A stretch of DNA of 64,000 nt from Nematostella vectensis. Taxonomy: Eukaryota; Cnidaria; Anthozoa; Actiniaria; Edwardsiidae. Shown one piece after another: positions 1 through 40,724 of this stretch (the first letter of the stretch is position 1; every line of letters starts with the position of its first letter). The translations under genes and the position numbers were made by a program. The notes below the pieces were generated by a model. It was not told the DNA's origin. It did not search any database and saw nothing but the letters and a program-made list of their open reading frames with translations. The DNA is taken from positions 8,768,865 through 8,832,864 of the forward strand of contig NC_064040.1 in assembly GCF_932526225.1 (NCBI RefSeq). The letters run 5' to 3'.

Positions 1-864
1 GGGCCGCTCCTGCTCTAAAATAAAAATTTACCGATTTTACAAGAATTACCTTGTTGACTTTATGATTATTTTAACATGTAGAGCGTTAACTTGATCATGA
101 TCTACATTGTTGACTTATTTAGATACTAGATTATACAACCCTCCTGCGCAGAGCTTTCTGTGCCGCTCATTTACTTTGCTCCACATCAACCAATCAACCT
201 CTGCGGACACAGAAAGCTCTGGCCAAGAGGGTACGATTATACCGGAGATACATGAAATCGGACGCAGGTTGTTGTTGAAAGAAGTTAGAATAATTAACAG
301 TGGACTTGTTTTGGTTTGTAAGAATCTGGTTTTGGGTTAACGTTAGGTGATTGTGTAACAGCGTTAATTATCTTTATTTGAATGGTTCGCGTTAATGTTC
401 TGAAATTGCACCAAACGTGCACCCTGGTTCGAGTTAATTTAATTGGCGTTAATGAAAATCAACGTTAGCTAATATGGGTGTTAATTTCCTATGATAAGGT
501 GAAATGACGGAAAAACCTTGAAAATTCGCAATTCGAGATAGAGAAAGAATACACAATTTCTTACAATGGCCACCGGTTCCTTGTATTCCGGACTGATTTT
601 TGAAACACAAATATCGTGAGGCCGAAATTTTTGCTTTTTAAGATTTTTTTTCCCTTGATAATTCTTGCGCTATGAATGAGCTCAGGGACGAAAAGCTCAA
701 ATTTCAATGTCACTTTACAAAAAAGTCGCATCAATTTAAAAAAAGTCGCATTTGACATTTTGTTTGCTATTACTCACTATGCCTTATCAGATCTGAAATG
801 AGCTTATTTGAAGCGTTAAGTCATGTTTTCCCGTCATGTCTGATAAGATATAAAACTTGCTTAC
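1..864. other. HECTD1 intron after exon 36; no exon recognised
   Basis: About 860 bp of AT-rich intron. It holds a small inverted repeat with arms at about 138-162 and 208-232 (shared core CAGAGCTTTCTGTG), probably a short foldback element. I searched the minus strand for the HECT C-lobe and found no match. Confidence 0.6.
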
Positions 865-29292
<28,428 letters not shown>

Positions 29293-31539
29293 TTCAGCCT
29301 TATAATTTATCCAGGAATCCGATATGTTATGTGCTTTCTATACTTTCTCCTACGTTGGTCGTGTATCTATGGACAAAAGCTTCTGTCCTCAAACATCAAT
29401 AAAAGCTGTGTTTAGTTTTTCAAGATTTAGAAAAAGAATATACAGTGTTATTGACTATATGTAAGTCACTGCATTTGGATTTAAACTCTTCTTCTTCAAT
29501 TCCGTCGCAGGATCAATAGGAAAAGATGATGGCTTCAACTTTGAATTGAACGGAAACTTCCAGCTTCGCCGATGTCCGTCCGCGTGTAAAAAGCACGCGA
29601 AAAAATTGTCGTCAAAAATATCCCATGGCCTTTGCTTCCAACAGCGCCTTCAATAGAGAGACAAGGGAAGGAATAGTAGTCCTTAGAGTATTCCAAAAGG
29701 CCTATTCACACATCCATGTTCACAATTTCGTCACAAGTTCCGACGTCTTCAGAATTTCTCGTTTTGTTTCCTTCTTTCGCTTGCAGTGAAATCATGCACT
29801 GCCTCGTTTTCATGCAAGCCCGCCCCAAGCCCCTCTCGTATAAAGCTTGTACTTTGAACACAAAAACATCCATGCACATCTCCATCTCATAAATAACGAG
29901 AGGAAAACAACACCTTGATTAGAAATCCGTTTAACAGGAACAAAAGGAAGAAGCAATCTTCTAGGTTCCTAAAGGGGCATCTTTGAGGCCAGGACTTTCA
30001 TATCGGTTTCAGGCGCGTACACAGGGGGGTGTAGGATACGCGCGCAGTCGCGCCCCCCTCTTGGCGGCCAAAAGTGGGTAATTTCTTATTAAGGAATCTT
30101 CAAATACTGTGCTTTTTCCTTATGATACCTATGACTGCGCAACCAACCCCCCACCCCACCCTCAGCCAATCCTGGGAACGCGCCTGGTTTTTATCTGTTT
30201 TTAAGCCCGGGGAGGCGGCACTGGGAAAGTATGACACGATCAAATTTGTTGCCTTGTTGGGACAGAGGATAAAGAGTATGGGGCGGGACAATGAATCAAG
30301 GGAAAAATCCTTTCAAAGCTCTAAGCAGACAACCCCCCACCACCCCTTCCTTCCTCACAATCACCGCCCTTAGCTGCTGGACTTTAGCATGATTATTTTA
30401 GAAATATCATACTAAGCCAGTGGCTAAGTGCTCGGAACGAATGGATAATGACATCGTGTTATTTTTGCATCATTCACAAAAATGTTTAATCAAACGTTTG
30501 TGGTAGGCGTTTCCTGTGTTATCTGCATAAGATAAAGAATTGAGTAAAAGTGATTTGTGGCTGTGAACGTGACTACACGAAAAGTGTGATTTGAGATAGA
30601 GCTTGTGAAACGTGATCCGCCTTATTTTTGTCTTTTTGACACACTATTTTTTTAAAGGTCTAATTTTAAGTTGAGGCTGGGCATTTATTTTTGTTCGTAT
30701 TTTTGGGACATTTTAAGCGGCTGAATATGTAGTGTATATGATTATAATATCCAATGTATTATTAGGGAGACAGTTACACTGATGATAAGTAGCAATAATA
30801 AGTTTGTTACTCAGGGGCGGACCCAGGTTTTCAAAATGGAGGATGGATAAGGGCCGGATAGACGGTTTACAGGCCCAGGATTTTTCTTGGGGGGGGGGGG
30901 GATCCGAAAGAGTGGACCTAACTTTTGCGGGGGGGGGGGGGGGGTGGAATAAGTTCTCTGATAAAAATGTGACCATCCCCGAAAGAACTGGGTACGGGCC
31001 TGGGCTTATGACTGATCCAGTGGTTCTTGGTAGGTCACATAAATCTTACATACTTGACGCTCAATTGGATTTGTCGCGTTTCACAGAGGCGTACAACATG
31101 CTTTTTCAACCTTGTGTTGATTTACACTTTACCTTCCTTAAAAGGATTTAAACATTTAAGCAAGCCAAGATACCCGTAAATATATGGTTACAGTACGGCA
31201 CTGTATTCTTTCGTTTCTCGTACACTTGGGATACCTGTGCAATTCCGTTAGGGACTGGATGAGTGTCCCCCAGTTGCCGCGCGATTATCCTTGTGCGTTC
31301 CTTTCGTGTTCGTTTCACTCTCTTGTTTGTTGTAGTTTATAAACTTTTCCCTTCATCACTATTTATTCGCGTAATGACCTACCTTCTCTAAAATCTTTCA
31401 TTCTAATGACTCCGCTTTGAAAATATCAATTCTCTTATCCTTTTTGTCACGAAGGACAAACACATAAGTTACCCGGGAACGCATGACGCTTTATTTTAGT
31501 TGAGAATAGAAAGATCACATCTCTCAGCGTTCGGACCGT
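29293..31539. other. Divergent intergenic region between HECTD1 and SIVA1
   Basis: The HECTD1 5' leader must start within the first few hundred bases, where the sequence is richer in CpG (29510-29600). I saw no TATA box. The middle holds transposon-end sequence (GGGGCGGACCCAGGTTTT at about 30823) with G-runs. No gene was recognised. Confidence 0.5.
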
Positions 31540-33519
31540 ATGAGTGCAGTGGTATTAGAAATGGAGCCAGCCGCCACACCGCCAAGTTCCACATGTGAGT
31601 TTTCAAGTCGCCTTTTGACCAAACGCCGTTGCCCTTTTGGTGAGAGCCCCCAACAAAATGTCAAAATAGCAGCAACAGCAAGGGAGGAGAACCAAGGACC
31701 AGCCAGGGGTCTTAAAAGCTTCTTTGGTAATAGTGGATTCTCATCAGGTAAAACGAGGATTAAAAGTGTTACTGTGTGTAATTTAAGGAAAAAAAACGTG
31801 CAAATCTATTCAAAGTAAATCAGTGTGCCTTTGATGCAAAACAAAAGAAGGGAGGGGTGGTACATTCTATAAAAAATATATATGTACACCTATTTCAAAT
31901 AAGGTTGCACTTGGAAAATCTGTGTAATACAACCCATCTTGCATCATTTTGTTACGACAAAGGGGTTCTTGGGTGCAACCTTAATTTAAATGGGTGTATA
32001 ACAAATTGGGATGGTGATTAATACCCTCCTTGCAAATGTGGAGTTATGAATGTACAGAGGGTGCCTCAGACAGCCATTTCACAAATCATGCCTGATAACG
32101 GAAAAGAGCCAAGATAGCAGGCCCGGACTCAGGATTTTTCTTGGTGGGTGCGAAATCCGAAAAAGTGGACATAATTTTTCCAGGGGTGGAGGGAGTTGAA
32201 TATACAAATCTGACCACTGACGAAAAAATAGATTTTTTTATGCCTTTGCAGTATCGGGAGGCCTGATAACGGAAAAGAGCCAAGATAGCAGGCCCGGACT
32301 CAGGATTTTTCTTGGGGGGTGCGAAATCCGAAAAAGTGGACATAATTTTTCCGGGGGTGGAGGGAGTTGAATATACAAATCTGACCACTGACGAAAAAAA
32401 AGATTTTTTTATGCCTTTGCAGTATCGGGAGGTTTATTGTCGGAATTGACTGCATACCAGAGTGATCTAGCTTGTGCTTGATAGTTTTGTTTACAAATAA
32501 CACATCTATTAAGAACGGAAAGTTGACCTTCGGCCCTGGGTATGGGCCTGGATATACTTTTTTTTGCGGGGGAGGAAAACTGGAAAACCCAGAGAAAAAC
32601 CCTTGGAACAGTTAAGCAAAAACCTGCTAACTGAACTAAAATTAAACCTGGGACACAGTGGCTAGAGGTACAGGCCCTCAGGCCCATGTCAAAATGTTGG
32701 CAGAGTAGAGTAGACGCAATAGTAGGCCAACTAAGGTCCCAATGCAACAATTAAGGGGGGGTGGACAAAATCAGGCATTCCTAGGACACATGGCTTTGTT
32801 TATTATAATAATGATATTTTGTTTATTCTCAAACTTTTGCAGCACGGGCCTGAATTACACTTTCAGGTCAAAACACATATATTATTACAATCAATACTTT
32901 AAAGTCACACACCTATGTCTACCACTGTAACCTGGAGTTGGGTAGCACTTCTTTAAACCTGTTGCAACCTGGAAAAATGACTTTGAAGTTGTTGTTGTTG
33001 TTGTACACTAGCAAATATTATCCCTAAAATACAGTGTAGATCCCATGTTAAAACAATCATATAAAAAGCACTGTTTTATATGGTTTTATTTTGGATTAAA
33101 ATATTGATTTAAGTTTTGTTTGGTTTAAACATGTTTCACATTGTGAAATAATGTTTTCTTTTCAAGGATTTTCAGCTTTCCATATCATGATGAACAGCCA
33201 GAAAGCCAACTCAAGCATTTCCACAGCCTCTTATGCAACCAACAGCACTAGCAAGTGTTGGGTATGTCAGCATGCTAAGGAGACGCTGCCCTGTGCATTC
33301 TGTGAACATGGAGCATGTGAAATGTGTGTGCGTCAGTGCAGCAAGTGTTTTGGAGTCTTCTGTTCGTTTTGCTCTACTATTATTTATGATCACTGTGAGG
33401 ATAGCGCTTTGTGTCTAACATGCCACGCAGAGGAGTTCAGAAAGATTAAAAACAGCGATACAATCACTCAAACGCAGTGGAGGAAAACAGGTGAACAATT
33501 CCCACAAATAATAACATAG
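31540..33519 (+). CDS. SIVA1: SIVA1-like apoptosis regulatory protein (2 exons)
   Basis: Exons 31540-31747 and 33167-33519 join at TCA G|GTAAAA and TTCAAG|GA to give 186 residues; human SIVA1 has 175. The N-terminus keeps KRRCPF (residues 29-33; KRSCPF in human). Residues 100-155 form the cysteine-rich zinc-binding C-terminus: C100, C103, C112, C115, C120, C123, C127, C130, C135, C138, C146, C152 and C155, with the order and spacing of SIVA (CxxC...CxxC...CxxC...CxxC). SIVA1 binds TNF-receptor family tails and other partners and promotes apoptosis; that role comes from the family. The middle of the protein is poorly conserved. It is divergent from HECTD1. The start ATG at 31540 is the first in frame; a second lies at residue 8. 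Confidence 0.9.
32095..32435. repeat. Tandem duplication of about 171 bp in the SIVA1 intron
   Basis: The segment starting GATAACGGAAAAGAGCCAAG at about 32095 repeats at about 32266 with few differences. Each copy contains the transposon-like end GGCCCGGACTCAGGATTTTT. Confidence 0.85.
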
Positions 33520-33740
33520 AAGACAAGTTCAGGCAGCAGTTATGAAGGACATTTACCATTGTTATTTTATATTGGTGCGTTTTTTGTATATAGATTTCCC
33601 TCTTGGAACCTTTTGCAGCATAAAAGAGGAAGTCTTGTGTAGTAGCATGTTGTAAGAGTTTTTTTTTAAACTTGGTCTGCATTTTGGTTCTAGCTGAATT
33701 TTGAAATGGCCTGCTCATTATTTTATGTACTCTAAAAGTC

Positions 33741-33746
33741 AATAAA
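33741..33746 (+). terminator. Polyadenylation signal AATAAA of SIVA1-like gene
   Basis: AATAAA lies 222 bp after the stop codon, followed by a T/G-rich stretch. Confidence 0.7.
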
Positions 33747-33799
33747 AATGTGTTTAAAAATAGTCTACTATTTTGAAAAGAAGTCAGTACGGTATGACG

Positions 33800-35800
33800 T
33801 CAAGTGAGAGGTTATACTCTTGTCTCTGTGAAAGGACATTTAATATATATGAATGAATATTTCTAGAGTGAGATCATAGAAGCATCAGTTCTTTCGACAT
33901 AGGAAAAAAACGCAGGAAAACATGGTTCCCGTGGGTCCTTAGTCTTGTCTTATGTTTAATTAATAATGGCCTCAAATAGTCTTTTTCTCAAGTTACTACT
34001 AATTAGGCAGCGCGCGTACTATGGTAGCCATATAATAAACAATTCTAATGCCAATGAAGCATGGTCATGGTCAGAAATACATCTTGTTATTCTCTAGTAC
34101 ATTTTCGAAGCTGTTCACATTTTTGAAGATTTTTCTTTACTGATATGTATACACCTATTTTCGCTATATTTTTAGATTTTGTCTGTATTCACGGTTTATT
34201 AATCAGCTCTGTCTCTTTGTATGTGTCATGGTTTTAAGCTGACCTTTAGGGCGAGACACACAAAACAGATTTGTATCACTCGAAGAGGTGTAATTATTGG
34301 GGGCTTGTAGCCCCTCCTTTCCGTTCCCACCCACACGATGTGCTGGAGGCTCGTCGTGACTTTACTGCTTATTGCTAATGGCAATTGCTACCGTGTAATT
34401 CTAAATGCCTGCAAAATCTCTAATTTCTTCCATTTTAAGCGATCTTTAAAATGTAATCTTGGGCGTAATCAGTCGCGTTTTCTCTCTGTTGTACCAGGCG
34501 TCGTTGAAGTGTTACATCGATAATGTAAAAGCAGTGTTTAATTGAATTAACATCCGGCTCTTTCCTTAAGAGGAGGCGTTTGTACTCTGCTAACGCCACC
34601 TCACTGGTCCTGTTAGCCCCACCCTTATAATAAGGAAATGTTTATATAATAAAATTTGCCTTTTGTTACAACCATTGAAATTGTATAGGAATTTTCAATG
34701 TGCTGTTTCAGTTGGTTCAGTGCATAAGCAACAAAGGAAGTCCGCTTGTCCCTTATTATAAAACCTCGCAGGTATCTTCATTAAAGGTAAGCAGACTAGA
34801 TAAATGTAAGCAAAAAAAATATATAAAACAGAAAAGATCGGTAGTAGAAGAAAAAAAAAACTGAGACTTTTTCAGGTGCTTAACTTCCTCTGATATGCCT
34901 GTATTTTTTGCTTCTGAAGACAAAAAACTCATTCGTCGTCAACAAAATCAGGTCTGATGACCAAATTGACCATAACCAGTATTAAAAAATAACCGATTTT
35001 AACGTCATGTTCACTCTGCACTGTGACATTCGCTTATACACTCTTTTTAATCAGAATGTCTCATTTTTGAGTATTTTAAGGCTGAAAATGTTCTTAGATT
35101 TAAATGCATATAAAAATACAATAGCCAATTAATCATTAGGAAGAGAATTAAGCAAATGATTCATCGCAATAATATTTAAGATTGTTTTAATCAACAGAAT
35201 TCGATTTTGCGTTTTACTACGCATCCGACTAACAAAGCATTTGTTGCTATCTGAGCCTCGACATGTTAGGCATGTCAGGGGCGTAGCCAGGGGGATGGCC
35301 CAGGGAGGGCGACCCCCCCCCCCCCACCTCCTTCTAGCAGCCAAAAATACAGTAAATGTATGAGATATTATATAAAATACAGGAGAAAATGCCTTGAAAT
35401 GGTATTTTGGGACCCTCCCCCCCCTCTCTGTTAAAAACCCTGGCTACGCCGCTGCATGTTCTTAAAATTTGACTGGACGCTCTAATAAAAAAAAGCTTTT
35501 AAAAAGAAAAATTAGTGTAACATAATAGCACTTCAGAGCACGTCATACCATGCCCACTGAGGATATTGTTTGGCGTAGGAATTCAGCATATTCAGCGCCT
35601 GCCCAGGAATATATTATCATAGTCACGCTAGAGCGCTCGAGAGACCTACGCTCTGCTCTTAGCAGAGAAACTAATCCGGATGTACAAGCCTGTTTTCTTG
35701 TCCCAGTAAAACAGTGGATTTTGATTACTCGAATTCCGATCGAATTTCTTGCGCAAATCAAGCGTGAGTCCTAAACCTAAACTGGATCTTTGACTATGGG
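33800..35800. other. Intergenic DNA without recognised gene
   Basis: AT-rich sequence with transposon-end-like sequence around 35275-35455 (GGGGCGTAGCCAGGGGGA, with C-runs). Short ORFs here show no recognisable similarity. Confidence 0.5.
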
Positions 35801-35803
35801 ATT

Positions 35804-36847
35804 TGACGTCATCGTGATGTCCTTGACGTCACTAGTTTCAGACTTGTTACAAGCTTGAAGCATCGCAATTGGATTGAGGTGAAGGTTATTCAATGTCCCG
35901 TCTAGCCCGGACCACGCGTGACGTCGTATTCATAGTACAACTGAGGTTTCCATGTGTTTACTATGGATGTACTAAGAGCACATCTACGAGTAAATTCAGT
36001 CTTTACCCTGGATCTCGCAACAAGCAGAATTAGTATTCTGCCGTGTCATCATGTGTTTCACAGGATACATGCTTCTTCGCGCGTTGAACAAAAACAAAGT
36101 CCGGTTTTGCTGGACCTCGAAATAGACTACTATGTTTAGACTAGTATGTTTTATTCTAATCAAATTTTAAAATAATACCACTAAACTTTCTCGCCCCCAA
36201 TTCATTTAGGGTGGTTTCCAAAACCCCATGAAATACTATTTAGTGTATTTAGTACTTATATGCTTGTCTATTACACTTTAACATTTTGTTTCACGGGAAC
36301 CACTCTACTAGTACAAGTAAGTTAATTTGCTAACTTAGATAGTATCTGAATTCCCCTAAATGGACTATTCACTTATTGTTGTTTACCAGAACGTGTGCTA
36401 AGGATCGATGAACTAACTGAGCTACCTGAGTGCTCTCGGCCTTTTACTGCTAGCCCAAGCCTCTGTTATTTCGCTAGTCTAGTCGAAATACATGAGAAAG
36501 GCCTGTGCTTAACAGGGGGCTATCGGCTCGCAGGTTACAAAAGACCTGCAATCCACAAATAAATATCGCGTTGTTATGCGTATCCGATTATTTTACTGTG
36601 TTTTAATTTAACTGTGAAGTGAATTGACAGAATTGAGGTATAATCTAGTGCTGTAGCAACTAAGACCCACTTGCATTTTGCGCGCAGTGTGAGAATGATT
36701 TGCCGAAAATAAAAAATAAAAAACAGAGCGTTTAGCTTTAGAATTAGTCCATAATTCTTAACTGAACTGTAATCTATACGTTTCCTTTTTCAGTCTTGCA
36801 TTTTATCAGGCGATGCGATTGTGAAATAGGCTCAAGCAATGACGTCA
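35804..36847. promoter_or_regulatory. Distal cluster of CRE/ATF sites upstream of the ATF3-like gene
   Basis: Perfect palindromic TGACGTCA at 35804-35811, 35824-35831 and 36840-36847, plus a 7/8 match (TGACGTCG) at 35919-35926. These sites bind CREB/ATF and ATF3/JDP2-type dimers. Their position upstream of a bZIP gene of that group suggests autoregulation, which is inference. Confidence 0.55.
36208..36306. mobile_element. Miniature copy of the AGAGTGGTT-ended element
   Basis: A segment of about 99 bp beginning GGGTGGTTTCCAAAACCCCA and ending GGGAACCACTCT. Its internal GAAATACTATTTAGT and TATTACACTTTAA match the left part of the 1.3-kb element at 54.4 kb. Confidence 0.6.
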
Positions 36848-37321
36848 GACACATACTGTACTACCGAGAATCACGTACTCGCTATATCAATTTCATTTCT
36901 TTTGCAAAAAACACACGAGAAATTAGCCTTTTAAGCAATGCAATGCCTTGAAATCGATTGAATATATCGTAAAAAATGTCAAATGATGTTTTATGCGAAT
37001 TATTCCACAATGAAAATCGACTTAAGCCAAGCTGATAAATTATGTACGATATGGGTTTCGAGTTGTAGCAACGGATCCAAAACAAAACAAAACAGTTATT
37101 TCTCGAAAAGCGAAAAATCATACATACACATAAATCGGCAAATACTCAGGCATAAGCTAGACTGTTCTTTACTATACGTAAATCTCCCTAAGTAGCAAGC
37201 AAAGTTTAATTTGAATTGAGGACTTTGATATTGGGCTTAGAACATTGCGCAAGGCTCTAGAAAGATCGTTGTGTGACAATAAAACTTTTCATCACCTTAG
37301 CAACATCAAAATATAAAGATC

Positions 37322-37412
37322 TGATTGGTCGAGAGAAAAAAGCCTCTGACGTCATAGCTTTAGACTAAAATAGCGCAATCGTCATTTGAGAGATCTCGCT
37401 CAGGTTATATAG
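37322..37412 (+). promoter_or_regulatory. Core promoter of the ATF3-like bZIP gene
   Basis: In order: an inverted CCAAT box (TGATTGGTC, 37322-37330), a perfect CRE TGACGTCA (37347-37354) and a TATA-like element TTATATAG (37405-37412), 140-230 bp upstream of the ATG. The spacing suits a compact inducible promoter with a start near 37435. It resembles the arrangement of vertebrate immediate-early bZIP promoters. Confidence 0.7.
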
Positions 37413-37548
37413 CAGCGAACATTGGGTTTTTCCCAGAATAGTTGTGATTCAGAGAATAGGAACGGGACATCCCCGGATATAGTATCTAGCGAATCAGCCA
37501 GTGTTTACCTTACCTCGTTTGCAAGTAAAGATTTTTCTTGCCCTGAAC

Positions 37549-39181
37549 ATGAACGCTGCATTTCAGTCTATGAACCCCAGTCACGAACATAACAACTACG
37601 AGCTCTACACCAGAACCGCTATGCCAGTGCCGGTAGCAGAGGATTCAGACAGAGATTCTAATGTAAGTAAGTTTAAATGCACTTATGAAGTTCCTACAAT
37701 TCTGGTTCTGTAACATTTAATGTTTGGAAGCCTGCTTTTCGGTGACTCGACCGGGAATTTTGGCGCGTGCCAATTTGAACTCCGCACGTGCTATGACGGT
37801 TTAACGATTATTGCGAATTTCTAAAATAAACTTAAACGCCCGAAAATATTGTACAATTTGTCGTGAGCTTTTTGTTGCTATTCTGTTTTTTTCTTGTTGT
37901 GTTGAGTATTTCGCATAAAATCATACAAAATGTTACGTTTTTCCAAATTTGTATGGTAACATTGTGAAAGAAGCATTACTAAACATTCGTGTAAAATTGA
38001 GCAAATCTTTCTGAAAATTCTCTTATTTATACGCAATAATGGTTTATTAAGGATTAGGAATAAATGCGTCGTCGCTAACATGTTATTGCGCGTTCTTTTG
38101 AAAACGGCGCGATCGCTCTTTGTTTACATTGAGTTATAACATGCGTCACCGAAATAATATATTTCCGAATGCAAACATAAGATTTCTCGCATCTCTTTTT
38201 AGTCAAACTCTCAACTACTATGCACTTATAAATATTTTTTTATCATTTCACAGATTTCAAGTGAAGACACCGCAAGCTTTTCAGAATTTTCAAATCCACA
38301 AACACCGCCGCTGAAAGGACCAGCTGATGGCGTGAAACAAGAGCTTCGTAACGCAATCAAGTGCCGAAGAGTCGCCAAAGGACTCGAAGAAATGCCTCAT
38401 TTAGACGCTAAAAGGCCTAAAGTTGAAGAGGTATGTTGATAAAATTACTTTATTTTGACAGAGACAGAATATTCCATATGTTTAGCACATTAACCGGCAA
38501 AAAGCCATTCAACTGCTCTTCCCATATATGGAAATCGACTTTAGCTATCTCTATGAGATATTGGTGATGTTTTATTCAAAACTGAACTCGCGTCATTATT
38601 TTTGTTTTTGTGCTTGAGTAGACTGATAAACTATTATTTTCAAATTCAGCTATCTCCTGCGGAATTAGAAAAAAGAAGGATACGACGCGAACGAAATAAA
38701 TTAGCCGCTTTCAAATGCAGACAGCGACGGAAAGAACACATTCAAGAGCTTGAAATAGTAAGTATGAATATTACATTGAATAGATCTAAAACGATCAAAG
38801 TCCTAGCCATGTAAACAAAGGGGTTGAAACGTGTACCGGAAACGGAAATGATTCTGCACTTATCCATTTCATCGGAAGGCGTGCTTTTCACCAGTTTCAT
38901 GTGGATAAGTGGGGTGTGACTATTGTCTATATAATTAATATATTTTATCTATTTATTTGTAGGAATCTGAAGGAATTGAAGACTCTAATAGGGAACTTGA
39001 AAGAGAAATATCTGAGCTTCATGAGCAAAGACAACAGCTGGAAGAAATGTTGAAAACACATTCATGCAAGCTATCTAATAACAACGGTGGCTCCAGAACT
39101 AAATCAGACTCCTGTGCCTCTGCCGCTGCCAAATCGAACTCTGGAAGCCCAACTACCCCAACAGGACCTATTAAGGCATAA
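37549..39181 (+). CDS. AP-1-type bZIP transcription factor, ATF3/JDP2/FOS group (4 exons)
   Basis: Exons 37549-37662, 38254-38430, 38650-38757 and 38963-39181 join in phase 0 to 205 residues; human ATF3 has 181. Exon 2 encodes [13 protein letters not shown], like the conserved segment before the ATF3 basic region. Exon 3 is the basic region [20 protein letters not shown] (N-x-x-A-A-x-x-C-R intact). Exon 4 is the zipper, [19 protein letters not shown] then QLEEMLKTH, aligning without gaps with FOS and ATF3. The basic region is FOS-like and the zipper closer to ATF3/JDP2, so it may sit near the base of the group. The product is a nuclear, DNA-binding, probably heterodimeric regulator. An alternative call is a FOS orthologue. 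Confidence 0.88.
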
Positions 39182-39887
39182 ATAGTGACAAGATGGATTC
39201 ATAATGCTGTGGTAGAAATCAGCATGCACTGGAAGTATCCAATCCTATGATAACAGTATCAGAAAAACCAGCTATGCTTTTTGCTTCTGCAGGAAGAATA
39301 TATAAAAACATACTGCACAACTACTTATTTGTTAGTTTTGGAGGGTTGCAGTCTCAAAACTGGATCTCGGGTAGGCAGAAGGGGCCAGTACCATCCTTTT
39401 TCCTAATAGTATACTTAAAAATAGGAAAACAATATATTTTTTTATGTGGTGATTTGTTGAGTGAAAACTGAAGAAATTTTTGAAAAAAAGATTCATTTTA
39501 GTTTTTTTCTAAATCATAAGGAACATGTCACTTGAGGTGACCTATTTTATTTATAATAGATCTTACAAAAACAATTGCTTGGGGTTTGGATTTTTTTGCT
39601 TGCTTTATCTTATCTATAAGATTATTACGAGTAGAGTTCACTAGCCCAAGAAAGTATAACTATTTATTATAACAAATTACAAGGCTAGGTTGTACACAAG
39701 GCTTTGCTGGTTGAAGCCTCCAGATAGATAGATCTGTTTTTTGATGTACTAGGCCGTTAAATGAGAGATATATGTATAGTTAATTTATGTAAATTATGAA
39801 TCATTAGATAGGAAAAAAGTGCATCAAGTGAAAAACATGCATAGTTATCTGTGTGTATGCATTACATATTGAACTGCAAAAATGCAG

Positions 39888-39893
39888 AATAAA
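39888..39893 (+). terminator. Polyadenylation signal AATAAA of the bZIP gene
   Basis: AATAAA about 700 bp after the stop codon, followed by TGTGACGG. The long AT-rich 3' UTR with ATTTA-type motifs fits an unstable early-response mRNA. Confidence 0.55.
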
Positions 39894-39943
39894 ATGTGAC
39901 GGTAAAAAGAACAAATCTCTTTTCTCTTCTTTTTCCTTCTCAC

Positions 39944-40724
39944 AGGTAGTTGGCAAAATTATTATTTTTTTCTATTTCTGGCTGTGCTTGTAATATGCCT
40001 AAACTTACCCTTGATGAAATTAGGTGCAAAGAGAAGCATTGAACAACAAGGTCATTCTAAAATTAGAATGACCTAATTTGCATGGCCACATTCACGTGCT
40101 TCATGATCATATTCACGTGCTTCCACATATTACCATTTTAACATCACCACATATTGCTATATCATTTCACTGTAAGATGAATTGGACTAAAAAAAGTAAA
40201 CAGGCGCTTTGCACTTGAGTAATAACGTGTTTTGCACGCGGATTATTTTGCTGTTCGCACGCACATGTTTTGCCCATCCTTACTCCTTACGATAGGCAAG
40301 TTTTATTGGTACGGTATAAACTAAGTTGAACAAGTATTAAAAAAAATCTTTTTTTTATAAAGTTTCTTTAGTTTCTTCTAACAAGTTGTTGACAAAGATT
40401 CATTTTTATTCTATTTCTGGCTGTTCTTCTTGTGATGTACCTAAAACGTACCCTTGATGAAATGAGGTGCAAAGAGAACCATTGAACTACAGCGTCATTC
40501 TAAAAATAGCTCTATGACCTAATTTGCATTGTCATATTTACGTGCTTATACTGCTTAAAACTCATTACCATTTTAACATAACCATATTGCCATATCATCA
40601 TTTCTGCAAGATGAACTGGACTAAAAATAGCCCGGTGACTAATTACGTGTTTTGCACGCTAATATTTTTGCTGTTCGCACGCACATGTTTCGCCCACCCT
40701 ATTCCTTACGATAGGTAGGACAGA
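39944..40724 (+). repeat. Direct duplication of about 350 bp containing a candidate signal-peptide exon
   Basis: Segments at about 39944-40310 and 40375-40724 align along most of their length (TCTATTTCTGGCTGT, GCATTGAAC, GACCTAATTTGCAT, TTCGCACGCACATGTTT, CTTACGATAGG). A third, partial copy at about 41898-42058 resembles the first more closely. Copies 1 and 3 contain a hairpin with 11-bp arms (AGGTCATTCTA and complement, 40049-40074). Confidence 0.8.
40611..40714 (+). CDS. Candidate first exon encoding a signal peptide (small secreted protein, unknown)
   Basis: ATG at 40611 opens a 34-codon frame with a polar start (MNWTKNSPVTN), a hydrophobic core (YVFCTLIFLLFA) and a likely cleavage site after TCFA, followed by HPIPYD and a donor AG|GTAGGA. 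This is the form of a first exon of a secreted peptide precursor. The tandem copy at 40178 keeps MNWTK but hits a stop after 13 codons. I could not find a second exon, so the gene may be dead, lie within a repeat, or splice further downstream. I do not recognise the family. Confidence 0.3.

Noticed and set aside
1-32. Possible start of the next HECTD1 exon at the left edge (TTTTATTTTAG then AGCAGGAGCGG)
   Set aside because: The translation in the required phase does not match the conserved HECT C-lobe that should follow SLEDLG.
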